A stretch of DNA of 35,550 nt from Longimicrobium sp. GTDB taxonomy: Bacteria > Gemmatimonadota > Gemmatimonadetes > Longimicrobiales > Longimicrobiaceae. Position numbers and translations under genes: made by a program. Shown here one piece after another: positions 16,350 to 23,850 of this stretch. Position 1 is the first letter of the stretch; every line of letters begins with the position of its first letter. The stretch is from the NCBI GenBank assembly GCA_036377595.1, contig DASUYB010000106.1, forward strand, positions 1-35,550. The letters are read 5' to 3'. Below the pieces are notes generated by a model. The model was given only the letters and a program-made list of their open reading frames with translations, made no database searches and was not told the origin of the DNA.

Positions 16350-16417
16350 CTCACGCGGAGACGCGGAGGCGCGGAGAACTGATTGCCGGTCTCCGCGCCT
16401 CCGCGTCTCCGCGTGAG
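16350..16417. repeat. Palindromic element, CTCACGCGG family, at the amidase stop
   Basis: CTCACGCGGAGACGCGGAGG arm and complementary TCCGCGTCTCCGCGTGAG arm, in 8-nt units. It ends 9 bp from the stop codon of the amidase gene. Confidence 0.8.
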
Positions 16418-16426
16418 CTCGGTCGG

Positions 16427-18115
16427 TCAGGGGTTCGCGTAGTCGGCGGTGGGAAGGAAGCGCGGCGGCTTGCGGTGCTTCGTCCCCTGCTCGTACGCGA
16501 AGGCGAGCTTGATCAGCGTCGGCTCGCTCCACGCGCGGCCGATGAACGAGATCCCCACCGGCAGCCCGAACGCGTAGCCCGCGGGCACGGTGACGTTGGG
16601 ATACCCCGCCACCGCCGCCGGCGTGGAGCTGCCGCCCACGCCGTGGTCGCCCAGCAGCAGGTCGATCTCCCACGGCAGGCTTCCCGTCGGCGCCACGATG
16701 GCGTCCAGCCGGTGCTGCGCCATCACCGCGTCGATCCCCTCGCGGCCGGCCAGGCGCACGCACTTCGCCCGCGCGTCGACGTACGCCTTGTCCGTCAGCG
16801 GGCCCTTCTCCTGCGCCATGGCCATGATCTCCTGCCCGAAGAACGGCATCTCCTTCGCCTTCTCGCGCTCGTTGAAGTCGATCACGTCCTTGAGCGTGCG
16901 CACCCGCGCTGTGGGGCCGCGGCTGGCGAAGTACTGCGCCAGGTCCGCCTTGAAGTCGTAGAGGAGGACGGTGAACTCCGCCTCGTCATACTCGCCCAGG
17001 TGCGGGATGTCGGCGGGATCGACGATGACGGCGCCCAGGCGGCGCAGGTCGGCGATCGCGGCGTTGACCACGCGGTCCGCGTGCGGGTCCGCGCCGAAGA
17101 AGCGCCTGCGGGCAACGCCGATGCGCGCGCCGCGCAGGCCGTTGGGGTCGAGGAAGCGGGTGTAGTCGGGCTGCACCCGGCCGCGGCCGGCGGCGGTGGC
17201 CGGGTCGCGCGGGTCGGCGCCAGCGAGGACGCTCAGCAGCGCGGCGGCGTCGGCCACGGTACGCGCCATCGGCCCCGCCGTGTCCTGGCTGTGCGAGAGG
17301 GGGACGACGCCCGCGCGGCTCACCAGCCCCAGCGTGGGCTTGATCCCGACGACGGAGTTGGCGGACGAGGGGCAGACGATGGAGCCGTCCGTCTCCGTCC
17401 CCACCGCCACCGCGGCGAAGTTGGCGGCGATGGCGGCGCCGCTCCCGCTGCTCGATCCGCACGGCGAGCGGTCCAGCGCGTAGGGATTGAGGCACTGGCC
17501 GCCGCGCCCGCTCCAGCCGCTGGACGACTTGGTGGAGCGGAAGTTGGCCCACTCGCTGAGGTTGGCCTTCCCCAGGATGACGGCGCCGGCGGCGCGCAGC
17601 CGCTCCGCCAGGAACGCGTCGCGCGGCGCGGGCGTGCCGGCCAGCGCGTACGAGCCGGCCGTCGTCTGCATCCTGTCCGCCGTGTCGACGTTGTCCTTCA
17701 CGAGGACGGGGATGCCGTGCAGCGGCCCGCGCACCCGCCCGCCGCGCCGCTCCGCGTCCAGCGCGTCGGCGATCCGCAGCGCGTCGGGATTGGTCTCGAT
17801 CACCGAGCGCAGCGTGGGCCCCCTGCCGTCCATCTCCTCGATCCGCCGCAGGTACGCCTCGGTGATGGAGCGCGCCGTCCAGCGGCCCTGCCGCATCCAG
17901 TCCTGCAGCTGCTGGACGGTTGCCTCCTCCAGCTCGAACGGCGGCGGCGCGAACGTCCGTGCGGACGGCGTCTCCGCGGCGGGCGTGGCGGACGCGTCGG
18001 GGACGCGGCCGACGGCGCCGGCCACCGCGGCCAGGGTACCGGCGTGCAGGAACCCGCGGCGGCTCAGCCCGCGGCGCTCGGGCTGCTCGGACGGATCGTC
18101 GTGATGCTCGGACAT
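16427..18115 (-). CDS. Tat-exported amidase-signature (AS) family hydrolase
   Basis: 562 residues. Residues 15-40 form a twin-arginine signal (RGLSRRGFLHAG, then an Ala-rich core), so it is folded before export. The AS catalytic set is present: Lys140 in VLVKDNVDT, the cis-Ser in the SPCGSSSGSG loop at 217-226, and the nucleophile Ser245 in GTETDGSIVCPS. The family cuts amide bonds of many small substrates. Gene neighbours give no hint of which. Length and layout match periplasmic amidases annotated as glutamyl-tRNA amidotransferase-like, but it lies in no gatCAB context and has the Tat signal, so tRNA amidation is unlikely. Confidence 0.93.
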   Translation of the reverse strand: MSEHHDDPSEQPERRGLSRRGFLHAGTLAAVAGAVGRVPDASATPAAETPSARTFAPPPFELEEATVQQLQDWMRQGRWTARSITEAYLRRIEEMDGRGPTLRSVIETNPDALRIADALDAERRGGRVRGPLHGIPVLVKDNVDTADRMQTTAGSYALAGTPAPRDAFLAERLRAAGAVILGKANLSEWANFRSTKSSSGWSGRGGQCLNPYALDRSPCGSSSGSGAAIAANFAAVAVGTETDGSIVCPSSANSVVGIKPTLGLVSRAGVVPLSHSQDTAGPMARTVADAAALLSVLAGADPRDPATAAGRGRVQPDYTRFLDPNGLRGARIGVARRRFFGADPHADRVVNAAIADLRRLGAVIVDPADIPHLGEYDEAEFTVLLYDFKADLAQYFASRGPTARVRTLKDVIDFNEREKAKEMPFFGQEIMAMAQEKGPLTDKAYVDARAKCVRLAGREGIDAVMAQHRLDAIVAPTGSLPWEIDLLLGDHGVGGSSTPAAVAGYPNVTVPAGYAFGLPVGISFIGRAWSEPTLIKLAFAYEQGTKHRKPPRFLPTADYANP

Positions 18116-18285
18116 TTCTGGGGCTGCGGTGGCACGGGGAGATGCGTGGGATGGGAGCGGGAAGGATCGTATGCGGCGCCCGGCGGGCGGGCAAGCGGCC
18201 GTTCGACAGGCCCGCCGTTTTCCTGGAGGGGAAAGCGTGTATCGCGGTTCAACAGAAGTACAGGCAGGTTACATACTCTCAATCT

Positions 18286-18519
18286 CTACGGGTCGCTGCA
18301 GTCGCGTTTGTAGCCGCAGTTGGGGCAGACGATCTTGCAGCTGTGGTCGTACATCCGCGTGCCGCACATCTCGCAGAAGTGCTCCTTCGGGATCTCGCGG
18401 AGACGGAACGGCATCGCAGGCTTCGCCACGGGCGCGGGTGGCGGCGCCGGCTCGGCGTCCGGCTCGCGGCGCTTGTGCGCGTTGATGCGTGCGCACCAGC
18501 TCGGGTCGAAGTGGCTCAC
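18286..18519 (-). CDS. Zinc-ribbon miniprotein
   Basis: 77 residues from a GTG at 18519. The N-terminus HFDPSWCARINAHKR leads to a Pro/Ala linker and a C-terminal ribbon: CEMCGTRMYDHSCKIVCPNC, with two CxxC pairs (CEMC and CPNC) and one extra Cys between, ending in CGYKRDCSDP. This predicts one structural zinc. The last 22 residues (MYDHSC...) are strikingly conserved in form but I cannot name a family. No ribosome site marks the start; a start further upstream cannot be excluded. Confidence 0.6.
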   Translation of the reverse strand: MSHFDPSWCARINAHKRREPDAEPAPPPAPVAKPAMPFRLREIPKEHFCEMCGTRMYDHSCKIVCPNCGYKRDCSDP

Positions 18520-18827
18520 GCGGATGGGCGAGCGAAGGGAGATGGGAACGGGATGATCGGGAAGGTACGGCCGGGGGATGGGGCGCGCGAGAGCGACGTG
18601 CGGGGAGGCGAGGCGACGCGGCTGCGTGAGGGATGCGCGCCCGGAGGGCCGGGAACCCGCCGCGCGTGCGCCGATGCTTCGGCATCGACGAAGGTTCGGC
18701 GCGGCGGGGGCCCGGCGCCGTTGGCCACCGCGGTATCGTGGCCTACGGCGCGCGCAGCCCGGTTCCGCGTCTCGGCGCGGAACACGCCCGAATTCCGCAG
18801 TTGTTCCGTTCCTGGGAAGACGAAGAA
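18520..18827. other. 308-bp spacer without a supported gene
   Basis: High-GC sequence between the zinc-ribbon gene and the receiver gene. Frames are open on both strands but are Arg/Pro-rich with no domain resemblance. Confidence 0.4.
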
Positions 18828-19235
18828 TCAGTTCGGCTCTTCGCCGACGCGGCGGCGCACTTCCTGGAGGATGCGGCGCGGGTCGCACGGCTTGGTGAGA
18901 TAGCCGTCGCAGCCGGCGTCGACCGCGCGCTTGCCCACCGAGCCGTACGGGTGCGCGGTGATGATGACCACCGGGATGCCGCCGGTCTCGGGGTCGGCCT
19001 TGAGCTGCTCGGTGGCGCGGATGCCGTCGATGCCGGGGACGGAGATGTCCATCAGGATGACGTCGGGGTGCTCCTCGCGGGCCGCGCGCATCCCGTCCAG
19101 GCCGTTGTCGGTGGCGAGCACGCGGTAGCCATGGTGATGCAGGTACATCGCGTTGATCGCGCGCATCTCGATCTGGTCCTCGACGATGAGCACGGTCTTG
19201 GCGCCACGCGTCTTCTGGTCGAACGCCTGGTACAT
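18828..19235 (-). CDS. Single-domain response regulator (CheY-like receiver)
   Basis: 135 residues, a receiver domain only. Acidic pair Glu19-Asp20 (LIVEDQ), phospho-acceptor Asp63 in ILMDISVPGIDG, Thr93 in VVIITAH and Lys115 in GYLTKPCDP are all present, so phosphorylation is expected. There is no output domain: it would act by protein contact or as a phosphorelay shuttle. A ribosome site AGAGGG precedes the ATG. It is transcribed divergently from the biotin genes, sharing 19236-19462, and no kinase is adjacent. Confidence 0.93.
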   Translation of the reverse strand: MYQAFDQKTRGAKTVLIVEDQIEMRAINAMYLHHHGYRVLATDNGLDGMRAAREEHPDVILMDISVPGIDGIRATEQLKADPETGGIPVVIITAHPYGSVGKRAVDAGCDGYLTKPCDPRRILQEVRRRVGEEPN

Positions 19236-19462
19236 CTGCTACCCTCTGCTACGTTTCAGACAGTGGAAGTTGGCTTCTGCCAACGTAATACGTGTTTACA
19301 CGCTGCGCCACCTCCAGGGTCCGATCGCCTCGTGGAAGGCCGCGCGCGACGGCATCTTCGCCCCGTTGCGGCGTGCCTTCGGGACATCGGCGCCCCACGT
19401 CGCCTCCGTGTGCTTGCCCGGCCCGCGGCGGCGGCGGCATCTTGCCCGCACGGAGGTGAGAG

Positions 19463-19534
19463 ATGAGAACGATCGTCGTGGTTTCGGCGCCGATGCTCGC
19501 GGTAGGTCCGCTCCGCCCCGAGCCGCCGCAGTGA
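19463..19534 (+). CDS. Possible 23-residue leader peptide overlapping the bioF start
   Basis: ATG at 19463 has an excellent ribosome site (GGAGGTGAG, 2-3 nt spacing to the ATG). The product MRTIVVVSAPMLAVGPLRPE-PPQ is hydrophobic at the start. Its TGA stop (19532-19534) overlaps the GTG start of bioF (19531-19533), so ribosomes ending here could restart on bioF, which has no good site of its own. It could instead be the relic of a longer gene. No function is claimed. Confidence 0.45.
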   Translation: MRTIVVVSAPMLAVGPLRPEPPQ

Positions 19535-20781
19535 TCGCCGGGATCCAGGCCGGGGCGAGGGAGACGGGCGCGCGGTCGCTCGACGACGAGCTGGGCGGCG
19601 AGCTGGCGGGGCTCGAGCGCTGCGGGCTGCGGCGCGCGCTGAAGACGGTGGAGCGGCGGCGCGGCGCGGAGGTCGTGGCGGACGGTCGCCGCGCCGTCGA
19701 CTTCTCCTCGAACGACTACCTGGGGCTCGCGTCCGACCCGCGCATCGCCGAGGCGGCGGCGCGCGCGCTCGGCGATGCGGGCACCGGCGCCGGCGCGGCG
19801 CGCCTGATCTCCGGCAACCATCCCCTCCACGAAGAACTGGAGCGCGAGCTGGCGCGGTTCAAGCGTGCGCCGGCCGCGCTCCTCTTCGCTTCCGGCTACG
19901 CGGCCAACACGGGCGCCATCCCCGCGCTGGTGGGGCGCGGCGACGTGGTCTACTCCGACGAGCTCAACCACGCCTCGGTGATCGACGCGTGCCGCCTCTC
20001 GCGCGCGGCGCTGCGCGTTGTCCCCCACGCCGACCTGGAGGCGCTGGAGGACATGCTGCGCCGGGACCGCGGCCGCTTCCGCCGCCGGCTGATCGTCGTG
20101 GACGCCGTGTTCTCGATGGACGGCAGCCTCTTCCCGCTCGACGCGCTGGTGGAGATCGCGAAGCGGCACGGCGCGTGGACCTACGTCGACGACGCGCACG
20201 GCACCGCGGTGCTGGGGCGCGAGGGCCGCGGCTCGCCCGAGCACTGGGGCGTGGAGGGGCGGATCGACGTGGTGATGGGGACGCTGGGGAAGGCGCTCGG
20301 CACCGCGGGCGCGTTCGTGGCGGGATCGAAAACGCTGTGCGAGTGGCTGATGAACCGCGCGCGGCCATTCGTCTTCACCACCGGAAGCCCGCCGGCGCTG
20401 GCCGCCGCCGCGCTCGCCGCGCTGCGCATCGCCGAGGACGAGCCGTGGCGCCGCGACCGCCTCCGCGCCAACGCGCGCCGCCTGCGCGAGGGCCTGGCCG
20501 CGCTCGGCCGCCCCGCGCCCGGCGAGGCGGACGGCCACATCGTCCCCGTGCTGATCGGCGGCGCGGAGGAGACGATGCGCGCGGGGAGACTCCTGGCCGA
20601 GCGCGGCTTCCTCGCCGGCGCCGTCCGCCCGCCCACGGTGCCGCCCGGCACGTCGCGCCTGCGCCTCACCCTCTCCGCCGCCCACACCGGCGAGCAGGTG
20701 GACGGATTGCTCGCGGCGCTGGCGGAGGTGCTGGGGACGGCACCTTCCGATCATGAACGTCCCGATCTCGATTGCGGTTGA
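19531..20781 (+). CDS. bioF: 8-amino-7-oxononanoate synthase
   Basis: PLP enzyme that joins pimeloyl-ACP/CoA and L-alanine in biotin synthesis. 416 residues. Motifs: FSSNDYLGLASDPR at 58-71, SGYAANTGAIPAL at 121-133, DELNHAS at 143-149, VFSMDGSLFPLD at 193-204, YVDDAHGTAVLG at 218-229 (Asp220, His223), and the PLP lysine Lys254 in MGTLGKALGTAGAF. I start at GTG 19531 because it lies about 15 residues before the family's SLDDELGGELA start and overlaps the small upstream frame. It is intact, unlike bioA and bioD behind it. A 361-bp gap holding a palindromic element separates it from bioA. Confidence 0.95.
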   Translation: MIAGIQAGARETGARSLDDELGGELAGLERCGLRRALKTVERRRGAEVVADGRRAVDFSSNDYLGLASDPRIAEAAARALGDAGTGAGAARLISGNHPLHEELERELARFKRAPAALLFASGYAANTGAIPALVGRGDVVYSDELNHASVIDACRLSRAALRVVPHADLEALEDMLRRDRGRFRRRLIVVDAVFSMDGSLFPLDALVEIAKRHGAWTYVDDAHGTAVLGREGRGSPEHWGVEGRIDVVMGTLGKALGTAGAFVAGSKTLCEWLMNRARPFVFTTGSPPALAAAALAALRIAEDEPWRRDRLRANARRLREGLAALGRPAPGEADGHIVPVLIGGAEETMRAGRLLAERGFLAGAVRPPTVPPGTSRLRLTLSAAHTGEQVDGLLAALAEVLGTAPSDHERPDLDCG

Positions 20782-20789
20782 GATGGGAA

Positions 20790-20992
20790 TATGCGAGTGA
20801 ACTCGCGGCTACAACGACACACAGTCCGCCTTCGCGGACTCCGTGCGGGCAAGGGTTTGGTACGCATCACCGGCATCATCGCGGGCGGAGGTGATCAACG
20901 TTTGTCGCGCGCGCCGATGCTTCGTCGGCACGAGAGCCGGTAGTCCGCGAAGGCGGACTTCGTGTGGTTGTAGCCGCGAATTCATTCGCATA
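20790..20992. repeat. MITE-like palindromic element between bioF and bioA
   Basis: About 55-bp inverted arms begin TATGCGAGTGAACTCGCGGC and end in the near-complement (GCCGCGAATTCATTCGCATA), each containing GTCCGCCTTCGCGGACT. The centre (about 20850-20935) is unlike the arms. It starts 8 bp after the bioF stop. A left-arm-only copy lies at 3226-3276. The rest of the 20782-21142 gap shows no gene. Confidence 0.75.
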
Positions 20993-21142
20993 CTCCACGC
21001 GGATTTCTCGCAACCGCCACGCATCCTCTCGACCGCATTCGACGCAGATTCACCCCATCGAACGCCGTCCTCATCTCCCGAAGTCGCGCCCAATCTCCCA
21101 TCACCTTAGCTTGTCCGTCCCAATCCCCGCACACGGCAGGTG

Positions 21143-22407
21143 ATGGCTCTCGACTGGCTCGCGCTCGACACCGCGCACGTCTGGCATCCGTACACGCAGC
21201 ACGGCATCGCCCCCGTCGCCACGCCCGTGGTGCGCGGCGAGGGCGCGTACCTGTTCACGGCGGACGGTGGGCGGCTGCTGGACGCGATCTCGTCGTGGTG
21301 GGTCACGCTGCACGGCCACGCCCACCCGGCGATTGTCGATGCGATTGCCGAGCAGGCGCGCGCGCTGGAGCAGGTGATCTTCGCCGGGTTCGCGCACGAG
21401 CCGGCGGCGCGGCTGGCGGCGGAGCTCGCCGCGGTGCTGCCGGAGGGGCTGACGCGCGTCTTCTACTCCGACGACGGGTCGACCGCCGTCGAGGTGGCGG
21501 TGAAGATGGCGCTGCAGCTCTGGCGTCTCCGCGGCGAGCATCGCCCCTCGTCGCCGCGCTGGAGAACGCGTATCACGGCGACACCTTCGGCGCGATGAGC
21601 GCCAGCGGCCGCGGCGTGTTCACCGAGGCGTTCGCGGAGCACCTGTTCGAGACCGCGCGCCTTCCCGACCCGTCGGAGGGCGACACGGTGGCCGCGCTGG
21701 AGCGGCTGCTGGACGCGCGGGGCGGGGAGCTCGCGGCCGTCATCGTAGAGCCGCTCCTCCTCGCCGCCGGCGGGATGCGCGTGTGGAGCGAGGAGACGCT
21801 GCGCGGCATCCGCCGCCTGACGACGGAGGCGGGCGTCCTGCTGATCGCCGACGAGGTGGCCACGGGGTTCGGGCGCACGGGGCCGCTCTTCGCCTGCGAG
21901 CGGGCGGGCGTCTCCCCCGACCTGATCTGCCTGTCCAAGGGCGTCACCGGCGGGTTCATGCCGCTGGGGGTGACCGCCGCGCGCGAGGAGATCTTCCAGG
22001 CGTTCGTCAGCGACGACCGGCGCCACACCTTCTTCCACGGCCACTCCTTCACCGGCAACCCGCTGGCCTGCGCCGCCGCCCGCGCCTCGCTGCGGCTGCT
22101 GGACGACGCGTGCGCGCGGCGGCGCCAGGAGATCGAGGCCGCGCACGGGGACGGACTCGCGCGCCTCGCCTCGCACCCGCGCGTCCGCGCGCCGCGCGTG
22201 CTGGGGACGGTCGCCGCGTTCGACCTGGATGGCGGGGACGGGTATCTCGATCCCGTCGGACGCGAGCTGGCGGCGTTCGCGCGTGGCGAGGGGGTGCTGC
22301 TGCGGCCGCTGGGGAACACCGTGTACCTGATGCCGCCCTATTGCGTCAGCCGAGCGGAAATGGACAACTTGTACCAGGTGATCGGCCGATTCCTGGAGAC
22401 GCGATGA
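21143..22407 (+). pseudogene. bioA: Adenosylmethionine-8-amino-7-oxononanoate aminotransferase with a one-base frameshift
   Basis: PLP aminotransferase for the step after BioF (KAPA to DAPA with SAM as amino donor). The N-terminus ALDTAHVWHPYTQHG is typical. The frame then breaks: up to [12 protein letters not shown] it is one frame, and from [17 protein letters not shown] onward another. The break is at CCCC, 21544-21547; one more C would restore a normal protein of about 420 residues. Downstream the enzyme looks sound: [12 protein letters not shown], the PLP lysine in [14 protein letters not shown], and [16 protein letters not shown]-like substrate motif. It overlaps bioD by ATGA. It may be a sequencing error in a C-run or a true null; see also bioD. 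Confidence 0.9.
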
Positions 22408-23106
22408 TCCGCCTGGGTGTGACGGGGACGGACACGGGGGTGGGGAAGACGCTCGTCTCCACCGTGCTGCTGCGGCTGATGCGCGCGCGGGGCTTCCGCG
22501 TGGCGGCGATGAAGCCGGTGGAGACCGGCGTGAGCCCCGGCGACCCGCGCGGCGACGCCCACCGCCTGCGCGAGGCCGCCGGCGGCCCCGCTGGAGCTGG
22601 TGCGCCCGCTGCTGCTGAAGGAGCCGCTGGCGCCGTGGGTGGCCACCGCGCGCGGCGGTACCCATGTGGACCTAGACGTGCTCGACGACGCCTACCGCCG
22701 CCTCCGCGACGGCCGCGACGCCATCGTGGTGGAGGGCGCGGGCGGGCTGCTGGTGCCGCTCACCCGCGACGTGGCGTACGACGGCCTGTTCGTGCAGTGG
22801 GACCTGGACCTCGTCGTGGTCGCCGGCAACCGGCTGGGGGTGATCAACCACACGCTGCTGACGGTGCGCGCGGCGCACGACGCGGGACTGCGTGTGCGCG
22901 GCGTGGTGCTGAACACCCTCGACCCCGAGCCGCCCGGCATCGCCGAGAGCACCAACCGCGAGACGCTGACCGACCTGCTGGCCCCCGTCCCCGTGCTGCA
23001 GTTCCCCTGGCTGCGCAAGCCGAACGACGACCGCTACGTGGTCGAGATCGCCGAGGAGTGCGGCTTCGACACCCTCATCTCCCTCCGCGTCCCGCCGGGG
23101 TCGTAG
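22404..23106 (+). pseudogene. bioD: Dethiobiotin synthetase with a one-base frameshift
   Basis: ATP-dependent ureido ring closure, the penultimate step of biotin synthesis. The P-loop [12 protein letters not shown] and MKPVETG are in the first frame. After REAAGG the frame breaks and the protein resumes with [31 protein letters not shown] and [16 protein letters not shown]. The break is in CCCC at 22586-22589; one C fewer restores the frame and gives about 233 residues. The start codon overlaps the bioA stop. Two shifted genes side by side, both in C4 runs, suggest either base-calling errors or real loss of the pathway. No bioB or bioC is in the window. Confidence 0.9.
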
Positions 23107-23150
23107 GCAAAGTGGGATTGGGGGGGATCCAGTCGGATCCGCAGCGAACG

Positions 23151-23185
23151 ACGCGCGCCTGATCCGGTTCGGATCAGGCGCGCGT
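23151..23185. terminator. Bidirectional terminator between bioD and the second lanthipeptide precursor
   Basis: Perfect 16-bp stem, ACGCGCGCCTGATCCG and its complement, around GTT. It lies 45 nt after the bioD stop and 30 nt after the stop of the minus-strand peptide gene, and so serves both. Confidence 0.7.
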
Positions 23186-23214
23186 TTACGTTCAGCCGGG
23201 CCGGTGCCCGTGGG

Positions 23215-23421
23215 TCAGCAGCACTGGGTGTCCCACGAGATCGGCTCGGGCAGGCAAAGACGGCACGACCTGCAGGTGTCGTCGTAGTTGGTGCCGCCGC
23301 CGCCGCATCCGACCTGGGTGTCGGGAGCGAAGCCGTTGACCGTTCCGCTGCTGCGCCCAGCCGGCTCCACCGTGAAGGAGACCACCTGAACCTCGTCGAG
23401 ATTGAGCTTCAGCTTCTTCAT
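23215..23421 (-). CDS. Pinensin-like lanthipeptide precursor, second type, six-Cys core
   Basis: 68 residues. The leader MKKLKLNLDEVQVVSFT is the same pinensin-type leader as at 2913-3140. The core differs: a Gly-rich VGCGGGGTNYDD, then TCRSCRLCLPEP and a C-terminal Cys-Cys, six Cys in all with few Ser/Thr. That makes it a weaker fit to a classical lanthipeptide; disulfides or another modification are possible. GGAGA lies before the ATG. It has its own promoter (23476-23504), a leader hairpin (23450-23465) and a shared terminator. No modifying enzyme is in the window. Confidence 0.75.
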   Translation of the reverse strand: MKKLKLNLDEVQVVSFTVEPAGRSSGTVNGFAPDTQVGCGGGGTNYDDTCRSCRLCLPEPISWDTQCC

Positions 23422-23449
23422 GGACTTTCTCCGCTGTGATCGAAAGTGA

Positions 23450-23465
23450 CGGCAAAGGTTTGCCG
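23450..23465 (-). promoter_or_regulatory. Symmetric operator-like hairpin in the 5' leader of the second peptide gene
   Basis: CGGCAAA-GG-TTTGCCG, seven exact pairs, placed between the -10 box and the ribosome site. It could be a repressor site or an RNA hairpin. Confidence 0.5.
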
Positions 23466-23475
23466 AGGACGTCCT

Positions 23476-23504
23476 ATCCTAGAAGAGAATCCATCCGCGG
23501 GCAA
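23476..23504 (-). promoter_or_regulatory. Probable promoter of the second peptide gene
   Basis: On the minus strand: TTGCCC (23504-23499), a 17-nt spacer, TAGGAT (23481-23476), about 55 nt before the ATG. Confidence 0.5.
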
Positions 23505-23538
23505 GCCGGTATCTTCGGCCTTTACGTAACCTCGCCCA

Positions 23539-23688
23539 GGTGCGTCCCACCGAATCCTGTGCTGACGCTATGATAGATCTTCGGCCTGCAAACCCTTGCG
23601 CAGACGCTGATTACGGTCTGACCGGTCTCGGGATGACGTCAGCGCTGGATCGGTCGGGTGCATCGACCAATTCCCGGATTTCGTATCG
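23539..23688. repeat. 150-bp dispersed repeat, copy 2
   Basis: Same orientation and length as copy 1 at 1641-1790; blocks such as GACGCTGATTACGG and GGATGACGTCAGCG are unchanged. The rest of the 23505-23850 gap shows no gene. Confidence 0.7.
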
Positions 23689-23850
23689 CTGGCCAGGGAT
23701 TCGTCGGCCGCCCGGACCGACATCATCGCGCGAATCCCATCTTCATCCGCGGTTGAAGGGAGTCGCGGCGGGGGGTTAGATTCGCACCGCACGCCGAATC
23801 CGCCCCGCGCGATTCCCATCTCCCTGCTCCACCCGAAGGAAAGCATCTCC

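Noticed and set aside
19283-19305. GTGTTTACAC near the receiver-bioF divergent region as a BirA-type operator
   Set aside because: Only one half-site-like block is visible. A BirA operator needs a second inverted half about 15 bp away, which I do not see.
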